A stretch of DNA of 64,000 bases from DATGPD01 sp041398565 (GCA_041398565.1 JAWKUN010000004.1:682001-746000), one strand, 5' to 3'; numbered from the stretch's first letter, positions 53,801-62,932 are shown. Notes: generated by a model not told the origin, from the letters alone. Translations and numbers: made by a program.

Positions 53801-55021
53801 TTGAACGCCGCTCCGCCCGCGGTCGACGCCGACAGTCAGTCCGACAGCCGCCGCCCCGTCTGGCTGGTGTCGCTCGCCGTACTGCTGGCCTCGTCGACCT
53901 GGTTCGCCGGCACGGCCGTGGCGCCGCAGCTCGCCGCGAGTTGGAGTCTCGACAGCACCCGCGCGGCGTCGCTCACCTCGGCGACGCAGTTCGGCTTCCT
54001 GGTCGGCACCGTGCTGTTCGCGGTGCTCAACCTGGCCGATCGTTTCCGGGCGCGGGCGGTCTTCGCTGGCGCGGCCTTGGCCGGCGCGTTGGCCAACGCC
54101 GGCTTCGCCGCCGCTTCCGGTCTCGAGAGCGCCGTGCCGCTGCGCTTCCTCACCGGCATCACCCTGGCTGGCGTGTACCCGGTCGGGATGAAGATCGTGG
54201 CGTCGTTCAGCACGCACGGGCTCGGGCTGCGCCTCGGCATCATGGTCGGCGCGCTCGGTGTCGGCACCGCCCTGCCGTTCCTCGTGCAGTGGAGCGCGGT
54301 GGGACTGCCGTGGCGCGCCGTAGTCGCCTTCGCGTCGGTCGCCGCCAGCGCCGGAGCCGCGCTGGTGTGGCTCGCGCTCGAAGACGGTCCGCACCTGCGC
54401 ACCCGGGCGCGCTTCGACGCGAGCGCTGCCTTTCGCGTGTTCCACGACCCGGCCTTCCGTCTGAACGCGTGCGGCTACTTCGGCCACATGTGGGAGCTGT
54501 ACACGGTGTGGTCGCTGCAGGTGTTCTTCCTGCGCCAAGCCCTGCCCTGGGCAGCGCCGCACGCGCCGCTGCTGGCGTTCGGGGTGGTGGCCATCGGCGC
54601 CCTCGGCTGCGTCGGCGGCGGCCTGCTGGCCCGCCGGCTCGGCGAGCGCACGGTGGCGCTGCGCGCGCTCGTCGCCAGCACGCTGGCCTGCCTGCTGTCG
54701 CCGTGGGCGTTCACGCTCCCGGCCTGGGCCCTCATCCCCTTCATGCTGGTGTGGGGCCTGGTGATCGTCGCCGACTCGCCGCAGTTCTCGGCGCTGGCCG
54801 CGCGCCTCAGCCCACCGGAGTATGTCGGCACCGCGCTCACCGTGCAGAACGGTCTGGGCTTCGCCCTCACCGTCGTGTCGATCCAGTGCGTCGCCTGGCT
54901 CGGCGAGACGCTCGGCTGGCGCTACGTCTTCCTGTTCCTCGCGCCGGGACCGGCCCTGGGCGCTTGGTCGATGCGCCGGCTCGGCAAGGTCCTCGCCCAG
55001 CGCGGCGGCGGCTGGCTGTGA
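53801..55021 (+). CDS. Major facilitator superfamily transporter
   Basis: 406 residues, twelve predicted membrane helices. LVSLAVLLASSTWFAGTAVA, then AAVFAGAALAGALANAGFAA and LRFLTGITLAGVYPVGMKIV (motif resembling nitrate/cyanate-type MFS proteins), a central cytoplasmic loop (EDGPHLRTRARFDASAAFRV), and VADSPQFSALAARLSPPEYVGTALTV in the C-terminal half. Substrate unknown. A TTG at 53801 is taken as start since no ATG or GTG fits ahead of the first helix. Nothing in the neighbourhood indicates what is carried. Confidence 0.85.
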   Translation: MNAAPPAVDADSQSDSRRPVWLVSLAVLLASSTWFAGTAVAPQLAASWSLDSTRAASLTSATQFGFLVGTVLFAVLNLADRFRARAVFAGAALAGALANAGFAAASGLESAVPLRFLTGITLAGVYPVGMKIVASFSTHGLGLRLGIMVGALGVGTALPFLVQWSAVGLPWRAVVAFASVAASAGAALVWLALEDGPHLRTRARFDASAAFRVFHDPAFRLNACGYFGHMWELYTVWSLQVFFLRQALPWAAPHAPLLAFGVVAIGALGCVGGGLLARRLGERTVALRALVASTLACLLSPWAFTLPAWALIPFMLVWGLVIVADSPQFSALAARLSPPEYVGTALTVQNGLGFALTVVSIQCVAWLGETLGWRYVFLFLAPGPALGAWSMRRLGKVLAQRGGGWL

Positions 55022-55112
55022 CTGCGACACCGCTCAGCGCCTGTGGACGCATCGAGCGTACGGGCTCCCAGCATGTCGTTGGCGATCGCCTACGCGATCG
55101 CGAGCCTCCGGC

Positions 55113-55649
55113 TCAGCGGATCGTGGCGCGCAGCGCCATGGTGAAGGTCGGCACCTGTCCGCCGTTCCAGTACGAGTAGGCGAGCGCCTGCATCGTGAGT
55201 GCCGTGCCGACCGGCAAGGCGGCGGGGATCGGCACCCGGATCGTCTCGAGTCCGCCCGGGCAGGCGAGGATGCGATCGGGCTGCGTCAACGTGCCGGCGA
55301 AGGGCAGCACCACGCTCGCCGCGAACAGACTGTTGTGGAAGCCCGGCAGGCCGAGGCATTGGTGCGGCTGGTCGATCCACAGTGCGATCGCGAATGGCTG
55401 GTTCGGAACGCCGCGCACGGTGAAGTCGGCCGGGAGACCGCGCGCCAAGTCGGCCGCGAGATAGGTGCAGGAGAACGTGCGCGGACAGGTCGTGCCGAAC
55501 GTCGCGCCGTTGCTGCCGAGCATGAAGCCGATCTCGCCGGCACCGACCTGTGCGGGCAACGCCGGCCCGACCACGACGACGCACGCGAGCAGTCCCTGCG
55601 CCAGCACGCCACGAACGGACCAGGCACGCAACCGGGTGACGAGAAGCAT
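55113..55649 (-). CDS. Small secreted protein of unknown function
   Basis: 178 residues with a signal peptide (GVLAQGLLACVVVVGPALPAQ). The mature part is beta-rich with paired cysteines (ATFGTTCPRTFSCTYLAADL, HQCLGLPGFHNSLF, ILACPGG). It ends VPIPAALPVGTALTMQALAY then TFTMALRATIR, the same strand pattern that terminates the large repeat proteins of this window, here as an almost stand-alone module. No family name. ATG at 55649 chosen at the signal peptide; no good Shine-Dalgarno. Confidence 0.72.
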   Translation of the reverse strand: MLLVTRLRAWSVRGVLAQGLLACVVVVGPALPAQVGAGEIGFMLGSNGATFGTTCPRTFSCTYLAADLARGLPADFTVRGVPNQPFAIALWIDQPHQCLGLPGFHNSLFAASVVLPFAGTLTQPDRILACPGGLETIRVPIPAALPVGTALTMQALAYSYWNGGQVPTFTMALRATIR

Positions 55650-55971
55650 GACGCAAGAGAATGGCGAGGGCGAAGCGCGGACGCCAGCCAGGCACGACCC
55701 GCTCGGGATTCTCTGACCGAACGCACCGCGTCCCAGCACCCTTCCTCCTGCGCACTTTGCCCACGGGTCACGCAGCCCACGCGCGCGCCGCCGGGCCAAG
55801 ATCGAGCGAAAACCGCGCGCCGACGCGGGAGTCATCCGAATGGCTGCCCTCGCGATCGCCGGTGGCGTCGACATCGACGACGAGACCGACGCGCGAGCGA
55901 GCCTTGACCGCGGCCGACCGGTGCGCGTGGTTCTGCCGGCGGCCACTCTCGGCGCCGAACCCCCGCCTGGC
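55650..55971. other. Divergent intergenic region, 322 bp
   Basis: Lies between the small secreted protein and the Lon-like protease. An in-frame ATG at 55840 would extend the protease by 44 residues lacking family similarity. No other feature recognised. Confidence 0.5.
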
Positions 55972-58449
55972 ATGACCGACCCTCGCCCCACGGTTCCCAA
56001 GCCGACCGCCGCCGGGCTTCCGCTCGACGCGGCCCAGGTCGCAGCGGCGCTGCCCGTCGCGGCGCTCCGCCGCCGCGTCGCCACTTGCGCCCTGCCCTTC
56101 ACCACCACCGCCGACCTCGCCGTCTCCGCGGCAACCGTGGGTCAAGAGCGCGCGCTGGAGGCGTTGGCCTTCGGCATCGCCATCCCCCACGACGGCTACG
56201 GCATGTTCGCCGTCGGTCCGCCCGGCACCGGCCGCCACACCCTGGTGCGGCGACGGCTCGAAGCAGCCGCGGCGCGGCAACCGGTGCCGCCCGACTGGTG
56301 CTACGTGCACGACTTCGCTGCCCCGCAGCGCCCGCGCGCACTGCGCCTGCCGCCGGGTCGCGGCGCGGCCCTGCGTGCCGACATGAAGACCCTGGTCGAC
56401 GACCTGCGCGTGGCGCTGCCGGCCGCTTTCGAGAGCGAGGAATTCCGCGGGCGCAAGGACGCCATCGCCAACGAATACAAGGAGAAGCACGAGCAGGCGC
56501 TCGAGGCCATCGCCGAGCGAGCCAAGACCAAGTCCATCACGCTGGTGCGCACGGTCGGCGGCGTCGCCCTGGCACCCGTGCGGGACGGCGAGGTGATGGA
56601 CCGCGCCGAGTTCGCCAAGCTGCCGGACGCCGAGAAGGAGCGCATCCAGCGCGAGATCGAGACGTTGCAGGCCGAGGTCCAGGCCGCCCTGCGTGAGCTG
56701 CCCAAGCTCCTGCACGAACAACGCACGCGTCTGCGCGCGCTCAACCGCGAGGTCACCGAACTGGCCGTCGGGCACCTGATCGATCATCTGCGCCAACGCT
56801 ACGCCGACCTGCCGGAGGTGTGCACCTACCTCGCCGCCGTCGAGCGCGACATCATCGACAACGCCGAGCAGTTCGTGGCCGTGGAACCGACGCCGCCGGA
56901 GTCCGTAGCCGATCTCGCCACCCTGCGCACCGGCGTCGCCCTGCGGCGCTACGAGGTCAATGTGCTCGTCGATCACGGCAAGACCGAGGGCGCACCGGTG
57001 ATCTACGAGGACCAGCCGAGCTACCACAACCTGTTGGGCCGCATCGAGCACATCGCCCAGCTCGGCACCCTGGTGACCGACTTCACCCAGGTGAAGGCGG
57101 GAGCGCTGCACCGCGCCAACGGCGGCTACTTGATCCTCGACGCACGTCAAGTGCTGGCGCAGCCCTTCGTGTGGGAGGATCTCAAGCGCGCCATGCGCGC
57201 GCACGAGGTCCGCATCCAGTCGCTCGCCGACAAGCTGAGCCTGATCGCGACGGTGTCGCTCGATCCCACGCCGATTCCGCTCCAACTGAAGGTGGTGCTG
57301 GTCGGCGAGCGTTGGCTCTACTACGCGCTGAGTGCCTTCGATCCGGAGTTCGGCGAGCACTTCAAGGTGCCGCTCGACTTCGACGACAGCACGCCGTGGG
57401 GCGACGACACGCCGCTGCGCTATGCCAGAGTGCTGGCGCAGTACGCGCGCCAGGAGAAGCTGCGGCCACTGGACCGCGACGCCGTGGCGCGCATCGTCGA
57501 GGAGGCCGCGCGCCTGGCCGGCGACCGCGAGCGCCTGACGACGCACGTGTCGCGCCTGTTCGACCTGGTGCGCGAAGCGGACCACTGGGCCGGCCTGGCG
57601 CAGCACCGCTCGGTGACCGACGCGGATGTGGGTCGTGCCATCGACGCCGGCATCCGCCGCGCCGATCGCGTGCGCGAGCGCATCTACGACGAGATCGCGC
57701 GCGGCACCCTGCGGGTCGAGACCAGCGGCGCCCGCGTCGGCCAGGTGAACGGCCTGTCGGTGGTCGAACTGGGCGGCTTCCGCTTCGGCCAGCCGAGCCG
57801 CATCACCGCGCGCGTGCGCCTCGGGCGCGGCGAGGTGATGGACATCGAGCGCGAGGTCGAGCTCGGCGGACCGCTGCACAGCAAGGGCGTGCTCATCCTC
57901 GGCGGCTTCCTGGGCGCGCGTTTCGCAGCACAGCGTCCGCTGGCGTTGTCGGCGAGCCTGGTGTTCGAGCAGTCCTACGGCGGCGTCGAAGGCGACAGCG
58001 CGTCGGCGGCAGAGCTGTTCGCGCTCCTGTCGGCCCTGGCCGAGGTGCCGATCCGCCAAAGCCTGGCGGTCACCGGGTCGGTCGACCAGCACGGGTGCGT
58101 GCAGGCGATCGGCGGGGTCGACGCCAAGGTCGAGGGCTTCTTCGACGTGTGCGCTGCCGGCGGCCTGACCGGCGAGCAAGGTGTCCTGGTGCCGGCCGCC
58201 AACGTCCAGCACCTGATGCTGCGGCAAGACGTGGTCGCTGCCTGCGCCGAGGGGCGCTTCCACGTGTGGGCCATCGACGACATCGATCAGGGCATCGAGA
58301 TGCTCACCGGCATCCCCGCCGGGGAACGCGGCGAGGACGGAGTCTTCCCGCAGGGTTCGCTCAATCGGCGCGTCGACGACCGGCTGGCGATCCTGGCGGA
58401 GCGCGCCCGCCAGTTCGCGGCCGAGTCACGGCGCGAGGTCGAGCCGTGA
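55972..58449 (+). CDS. Lon-like AAA+ ATP-dependent protease
   Basis: 825 residues of the AAA_32/Lon_C type (LonB/YcbZ-like), without the classical Lon N-domain. VGQERALEALAFGI precedes a Walker A reading GPPGTGRHTLVRR (Arg where Lys is usual, common in this family). A long helical insertion occupies residues 150-280. GGYLILDARQVLAQPFVWEDLKRA is the Walker B/sensor region. The C-terminal protease has EGDSASAAELFALLSAL with Ser676 and GGVDAKVEGFFD with Lys719, 43 residues apart as in the Lon Ser-Lys dyad. It degrades unfolded or specific proteins in the cytoplasm. The stop overlaps the next gene's GTG (GTGA). Confidence 0.9.
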   Translation: MTDPRPTVPKPTAAGLPLDAAQVAAALPVAALRRRVATCALPFTTTADLAVSAATVGQERALEALAFGIAIPHDGYGMFAVGPPGTGRHTLVRRRLEAAAARQPVPPDWCYVHDFAAPQRPRALRLPPGRGAALRADMKTLVDDLRVALPAAFESEEFRGRKDAIANEYKEKHEQALEAIAERAKTKSITLVRTVGGVALAPVRDGEVMDRAEFAKLPDAEKERIQREIETLQAEVQAALRELPKLLHEQRTRLRALNREVTELAVGHLIDHLRQRYADLPEVCTYLAAVERDIIDNAEQFVAVEPTPPESVADLATLRTGVALRRYEVNVLVDHGKTEGAPVIYEDQPSYHNLLGRIEHIAQLGTLVTDFTQVKAGALHRANGGYLILDARQVLAQPFVWEDLKRAMRAHEVRIQSLADKLSLIATVSLDPTPIPLQLKVVLVGERWLYYALSAFDPEFGEHFKVPLDFDDSTPWGDDTPLRYARVLAQYARQEKLRPLDRDAVARIVEEAARLAGDRERLTTHVSRLFDLVREADHWAGLAQHRSVTDADVGRAIDAGIRRADRVRERIYDEIARGTLRVETSGARVGQVNGLSVVELGGFRFGQPSRITARVRLGRGEVMDIEREVELGGPLHSKGVLILGGFLGARFAAQRPLALSASLVFEQSYGGVEGDSASAAELFALLSALAEVPIRQSLAVTGSVDQHGCVQAIGGVDAKVEGFFDVCAAGGLTGEQGVLVPAANVQHLMLRQDVVAACAEGRFHVWAIDDIDQGIEMLTGIPAGERGEDGVFPQGSLNRRVDDRLAILAERARQFAAESRREVEP

Positions 58450-59183
58450 CGCCACCCGACACCTTGCGCCGAATCCTGGTGGCCCTCGACGTGGCCCGGC
58501 ACGATCGCTCGTGGCTCGGCCTCGCCGCCGAGTTCGCGGCGCGCCTGCGCGCCGACGTGCGCCTGCTCTTCGTCGAAGACCTCGACCTGCTGCGCGCCGC
58601 CGACCTGCCCTTCGCCCGCGAGATCGACCTCCTCACCACCGGCGCGGTCGCCTTCGACGTGGCCACCGTCGAGGCACGCCTGCGACGCCTGTCCAAGGCC
58701 GCGCGCGAGTCCTTCGCCTCGGCGGCCACGCAGCAGCACGTGGCGTGGAGCCTCGAGGTGGTGCGCGGACGCTTGCCCCGCGAGATCGAGAGCCAAGCGC
58801 AGGGTGGCGACCTGCTGGTCTTCCCGCACCGCCCCGCTCCGCGCGCGCGCGGGCGCGTCGCCGCGCTCTGCGCCGGGGGCGAAGGCGGGCACGCCGCGCT
58901 GCGGCGCGCGCGCGACCTCGCGGCGCCCGCCGGTCTCGACGTCGTCTTCGTCGGTCATGCGGCACAGCCCGTGCGTGAGTTGCAGCTCGATCTCCTCGAC
59001 GAGGGCACCGCGTGCCGCAGCGTGGTCCTGCGTCCCATCACCCCCGACGTCACCGGCCTGCGCGCCCTGCGCCGCGATCACCCCTTCGACGTCGCCGTGA
59101 TCTGCGCCAGCGAGGCACTCGCGCTCGAGCCTGCGGCGCTGGCCGACGCGCTCGGCTGTCCGATCCTGGTGGTTCCTGCCTGA
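58446..59183 (+). CDS. Universal stress protein-like protein
   Basis: 245 residues. RRILVALDVARHDRSWLGLAAEFAARLRADVRLLFVEDL is the first Usp strand-helix unit. The ATP-binding Gly motif is not well preserved (LVFPHRPAPRARG). The C-terminal half (VAVICASEALALEPAALADALGCPILVVPA) closes the fold. A role in stress or regulation of the protease is an inference from translational coupling: the GTG start overlaps the Lon-like stop. Cytoplasmic. Confidence 0.78.
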   Translation: MTPPDTLRRILVALDVARHDRSWLGLAAEFAARLRADVRLLFVEDLDLLRAADLPFAREIDLLTTGAVAFDVATVEARLRRLSKAARESFASAATQQHVAWSLEVVRGRLPREIESQAQGGDLLVFPHRPAPRARGRVAALCAGGEGGHAALRRARDLAAPAGLDVVFVGHAAQPVRELQLDLLDEGTACRSVVLRPITPDVTGLRALRRDHPFDVAVICASEALALEPAALADALGCPILVVPA

Positions 59184-59255
59184 GCTCCGGGCGGCTCGAC
59201 CGTGATGGTGACGGTGACGCTGTCGCCGAGACACGGACCGCGCTAGCGTGCCGGC

Positions 59256-59828
59256 ATGCGCAGCGACGCCGCCCGGATCGAGACCTACCTCGACAGTCTG
59301 CCCACCGACCGGCGTGACGCCCTCGAGACCCTGCGCGCCGTGTTCCGCGCCAACCTCGACCCAGTGTTCGAGGAAGGCATGCAGTACGGGATGATCGGCT
59401 ACTACGTGCCGCTTGCCGTCTACCCCGACGGCTACCACTGCGATCCGCGGCAGCCGCTGCCGTTCGCAGGCCTGGCGTCGCAGAAGAACCACATCGGCGT
59501 CTACCTGTTCTGCCTATACACCGACCCCGAGGAGCAGGCCCGCTTCGAGGAGGCTTGGAAGAAGACCGGCAAGAAGCTCGACATGGGCAAGTCGTGCATC
59601 CGCTTCAAGCGGATCGAGGACGCGGCCTTGGACGTGCTGGGCCGCACCATCAAGCGGATGACCGCCAAGAAGTTCATCGCCGTGTACGAAGCCTCGCTCG
59701 GCGCGCACCGCCGGCGAACGGCCAGCAAGACGCCGGCGGCGCCCGCCCGCAAGAAGGCGAGCAAGAGCGCGGTGGCGAAGACGCCTCGGACCAAGGCCAC
59801 GGCGCGCAAGAAGGCAGGCAAGCCCTGA
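59256..59828 (+). CDS. DUF1801 protein with Lys/Ala-rich histone-H1-like tail
   Basis: 190 residues. The first 145 are a DUF1801 domain: LRAVFRANLDPVFEEGMQYG, MIGYYVPLAVYPDGYHCDP, SQKNHIGVYLFCLYTDPEE, KKLDMGKSCIRFKRIED. These YdhG-like folds have no firm function. The last 40 residues are low-complexity and strongly basic (RRRTASKTPAAPARKKASKS...KATARKKAGKP), like bacterial histone-H1 tails, suggesting nucleic-acid binding. Single gene; the preceding Usp-like gene ends 72 bp upstream. Confidence 0.88.
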   Translation: MRSDAARIETYLDSLPTDRRDALETLRAVFRANLDPVFEEGMQYGMIGYYVPLAVYPDGYHCDPRQPLPFAGLASQKNHIGVYLFCLYTDPEEQARFEEAWKKTGKKLDMGKSCIRFKRIEDAALDVLGRTIKRMTAKKFIAVYEASLGAHRRRTASKTPAAPARKKASKSAVAKTPRTKATARKKAGKP

Positions 59829-59920
59829 GCTACCCTTCGCCGCGCGGCCAGTCCGGGTTCGCGACCCGGACACGCGGGTGAGCGGGTGGCAGCTTCACCG
59901 AGTCACACCGCCGCGCCGGA

Positions 59921-61753
59921 TCAGCGCGCTTCGTCGAGGTTGCCCAACACCACCAGCTCGGTGACCCGCCCGCGGCCGACGTTGAAGCCGCGGCAGCGCC
60001 GGGCCGGGCTCTCCAGGCGCGCGCGCACGCGCTCGGCCCGGTCGGTGTCGAAGCCGGCCTGCGCCAGCCAGGCCAGGAGGTCCCGCACGTAGCGCGCATC
60101 GGTGACGACGACGTGGCCAGGCTGGGTGACGAGCTCGCACACGCGCTGTTCGTCGCTGCGCTCGTCCTCGTCGACCAAGAAGTCGACCTGCCGGTCGAGG
60201 ATCCACACCAGGCTCGGCATGTTGATCCGGTACGCAGCGACCGCGACCGCGGGCGAACGCAGCGACTCCAGGTCGTCGACCGCACGACGCTGCACCAGAT
60301 CGGGAGACCACTCGCGTACGACTCGCCCGAACAGGAGACCGAAGCCTCCCGCTGCGCCGACCACGCAGACAGCCACCGCCTGCACGCCACGGCGATCGGC
60401 CAGCGCACGTGCCGCGTACAAGCACCCGCCGGCGAAGCAGGCGCCGGCAGCGAGGGCGAGCCCACCCGCGCGCGGTGCGCCGACGCTCCACAGTGCCACC
60501 GGCAACGCCACCAGCAGGACGACACCGGTCGCGCGCAAGAGGATGCGCTCGAGCCGCGACGACCGCCGCAACCCGAACTGCAGGCTGGCGAGCAGTGCGA
60601 TCGCCAGCGCCGGGTAGGCCGGCAAGACGTAGTGCGGCAACTTGCTGGTGACGAGCGTGAACACGGCGACCACGCCCGCCACCCACCAGCGCAACAGCGT
60701 CGGCGCTGCGGCGACCGGCCAACGCGCTCGCGGCGCGAGCGCGGCGAAGACGTGTCCCAGGAGCGGCGACCACGGTAGGAACATCGCCGGTACCACAGCG
60801 AGATAGAACGCGTACCACCACGGCGCGTAGCCCCCGTGCCCCTCGAACGCGACGAGCGACCGCGACACCACGTGCCGCATCACTCCTTCGCTGAAGAAGC
60901 GACCTTCGCTGCGGATCAGGGCCGGCACTCCCCAAGCAGCCACCAGGGCGAGCGCCAGCCCGCCTCCCGCGAGGCAGCGCCGCCAGCTCGGTCGGAATCC
61001 GGCCGCCCACAGGCCCACCCCGAGCGCGGCGGGACCGACGATGCCGGCCGGACCCTTGGTGAGGAACGCGGCGGCCACGCCCGCCCAGACCACCACGAAA
61101 CAAGCGATGGGCGGACGACCGAGGTCGTCGCCCATCGCCCCAGCCGTGCCGCGGATGGAGCCAGGCTCCACCGCTGAATGCTGGGCGCGCGGACGACCGA
61201 GGTCGTCGCCCATCGCCCCAGCCGTGCCGCGGACGGAGCCAGGCTCCACCGCTGAATGCTGGGCGCGCGGCCCCATGGCGTGCCGCACCTGCGCCCAAGC
61301 GGTCAGGGTCGTGCAGGCGAGCAGGAGCGCGTCCGCGGTGGCGGCGTGCGCCATCACCTGCACCTGCACGCACGTGGCCATGACGGCGCCGGCGAGCAAG
61401 GCAGGCCAACGCTTCAGGCCGAGCTGCTGGCCGAGTGCGGCCGTGCACACCGCGGCCAGGGCGACGGCGGCCGCCGATGGCAGGCGTACGAAGTACTCGC
61501 TGACCCCGAACGCGCGCATGCTGAGCGCCTGCACCCAGTAGGTGAGCACCGGCTTGTGCAGGCGTTCCTCGCCGTTGAAGTGCGGCACGATCCAGTCGCC
61601 GTCGGGCTCCAGCATGGCCCGCGACGAACCGGCGAAACGTGGCTCGTCGATGTCCTGCAGCGGCGCATCGCCCCCGGTCGCTCCCAGCAGCAGGGCGAAG
61701 CCGAAGAGCAGGACGAGGTCGCTGGGCCGGATGCGGCGGTCGGAGTCGGTCAA
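59921..61753 (-). CDS. GT39/ArnT-like membrane glycosyltransferase with in-frame repeat insertion
   Basis: 610 residues, about a dozen membrane helices. The first periplasmic loop has DIDEPRFAGSSRAMLEPDGD, the Asp-Glu of the PMT/ArnT family, and PHFNGEERLHKPVLTYWVQA follows. It transfers a sugar from a polyprenyl-phosphate donor to lipid or protein on the outer face. In the loop after the helix LLLACTTLTAWAQVRHAM there are two tandem 26-residue copies of RAQHSAVEPGS[VI]RGTAGAM then GDDLGRP, encoded by a palindromic DNA repeat (61104-61268), before the next helix (IACFVVVWAGVAAAFLTKG). The start is a TTG at 61753 overlapping the PAP2 stop (TTGA), so the pair is translationally coupled. Confidence 0.88.
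   Translation of the reverse strand: MTDSDRRIRPSDLVLLFGFALLLGATGGDAPLQDIDEPRFAGSSRAMLEPDGDWIVPHFNGEERLHKPVLTYWVQALSMRAFGVSEYFVRLPSAAAVALAAVCTAALGQQLGLKRWPALLAGAVMATCVQVQVMAHAATADALLLACTTLTAWAQVRHAMGPRAQHSAVEPGSVRGTAGAMGDDLGRPRAQHSAVEPGSIRGTAGAMGDDLGRPPIACFVVVWAGVAAAFLTKGPAGIVGPAALGVGLWAAGFRPSWRRCLAGGGLALALVAAWGVPALIRSEGRFFSEGVMRHVVSRSLVAFEGHGGYAPWWYAFYLAVVPAMFLPWSPLLGHVFAALAPRARWPVAAAPTLLRWWVAGVVAVFTLVTSKLPHYVLPAYPALAIALLASLQFGLRRSSRLERILLRATGVVLLVALPVALWSVGAPRAGGLALAAGACFAGGCLYAARALADRRGVQAVAVCVVGAAGGFGLLFGRVVREWSPDLVQRRAVDDLESLRSPAVAVAAYRINMPSLVWILDRQVDFLVDEDERSDEQRVCELVTQPGHVVVTDARYVRDLLAWLAQAGFDTDRAERVRARLESPARRCRGFNVGRGRVTELVVLGNLDEAR
61104..61268 (-). repeat. Palindromic interspersed element, two tandem 78-bp copies inside the GT39 gene
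   Basis: Units at about 61113-61190 and 61191-61268 are near-identical (one difference seen, ATGG versus ACGG). Each has the palindrome GGAGCCAGGCTCC. At the left end a full hairpin occupies 61104-61138: GCGATGGGCGGACGACC against GGTCGTCGCCCATCGC with a GA loop and one bulged G. Orientation is antisense to the intergenic copy at 40511-40591, and unit length keeps the reading frame (26 codons). Confidence 0.9.
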
Positions 61754-62649
61754 CGCGGCGCTCCTGCTGGGCTCGCGGCCAGCGACCGTGCCGCTGGCCC
61801 GACGAGCATCGCCATGAGCACGAACGCCAGCACTGCCGTCGTCAAGACGCACTCGCGTCCGGGCCAGTCTTGCCCCATGCGCCACAGCTCGAAGGCGAAG
61901 ACCGACCAGAGCGTGACCTCGCCGAGACGACGCGAGGTCAAGGCCGGTGGCAAAACCGGCGGCAGACGTTGAAGCAGGGCGACCATCACGGCGGCCAGCC
62001 CGGCGCCGCCGACGACGTCGGACGGCCAGTGGTGCAACCCCAGCACGCGCGCGGCACCGACGGCCAGGACGATGGCCAAGAGTGCGGCATCACGGCCGCG
62101 CGAAGCGCCGACGAGTGTCCCTTCTCCGCGGCGCGAAGCGCCGACGAGGGGGAGCGCCAGCGTGCACACCGTGGTCACGTGCCCGGAAGGCCACGAGTGG
62201 CCGCCGCCGTACGGCCGCGTCCGATCGATCAGAGCCTTGATGACAGGGGCCACCGCGCTGGCCGCGAGCACGGCCAGCAGGATCGTCTGCCGGCGGTTGG
62301 CGCTCCGCGACCACACCAGCACGGCTGCGACCACCACCGCGGCGAGGTAGCCGTCGCCGAGGCTCGCCACCGCGGCGAGAACCAGGCGCACTCCGGCGTT
62401 GCCGGACACCCCGAGGCCGACCTCGATCGCGTCGTGTAGCCAGTCCTCACCCAGCACCTGCTCCAGGAGGTAGACGCCACCGCTGGCGAGCAACAGCGCC
62501 GGCCCGAACCACAACGGCACCCAGTGTGCCCGCGCTGCGACGTCTGCGGCCGCACCTCCATCCACCGGCGAGACGCTGCGCTCGGGCGGCGCCGCCTGCT
62601 CCGTGCATGGCCCCGCCGTGTCGCTCACTTGCTGTCGCCGCGTTTCCAT
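61750..62649 (-). CDS. PAP2-family membrane phosphatase
   Basis: 299 residues, about six helices after a 45-residue polar N-terminus. The tripartite acid-phosphatase motif is complete: KALIDRTRP, WPSGHVTT, and ARVLGLHHWPSDVVGG. It probably dephosphorylates lipid phosphates such as undecaprenyl pyrophosphate or phosphatidate on the outer face. Its stop overlaps the start of the GT39 gene, so a shared lipid-carrier substrate is plausible (inference). An in-frame 11-residue repeat (LVGASRRGEGT, then LVGASR again) interrupts the helix between the second and third motifs. Confidence 0.9.
   Translation of the reverse strand: METRRQQVSDTAGPCTEQAAPPERSVSPVDGGAAADVAARAHWVPLWFGPALLLASGGVYLLEQVLGEDWLHDAIEVGLGVSGNAGVRLVLAAVASLGDGYLAAVVVAAVLVWSRSANRRQTILLAVLAASAVAPVIKALIDRTRPYGGGHSWPSGHVTTVCTLALPLVGASRRGEGTLVGASRGRDAALLAIVLAVGAARVLGLHHWPSDVVGGAGLAAVMVALLQRLPPVLPPALTSRRLGEVTLWSVFAFELWRMGQDWPGRECVLTTAVLAFVLMAMLVGPAARSLAASPAGAPR
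62098..62148 (-). repeat. Short direct repeat with hairpin core inside the PAP2 gene
   Basis: GCGCGAAGCGCCGACGAG occurs at 62098-62115 and again at 62131-62148, 33 bp (11 codons) apart. GGCGC-TTC-GCGCC within it is self-complementary on the coding strand. It encodes LVGASR twice. Confidence 0.8.
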
Positions 62650-62932
62650 GATGGCTGGCTCGACCGCACACGGAGTCGGCGGACATCGGACCCGAGCGCG
62701 GCCTGACCGCGACTACGAACAGCGGTGCGACACGCCCACCGCTCCGGCGAGCCGAGCAAGAGACTAGCTGGCGATGTCCCCGACTTCGACGATGCGGTGC
62801 GCTGGGGCGCGAAATCGCGCCGCACACCGCCAGGCCGAGACCACCACGGCGCCCGGACGCCTCGCCGCGGCGAAACGCGGCGGCGCGACGCGATCGCACC
62901 GGCCGGGTAGCCCCCCTCCGCGGCCGCGCGCC

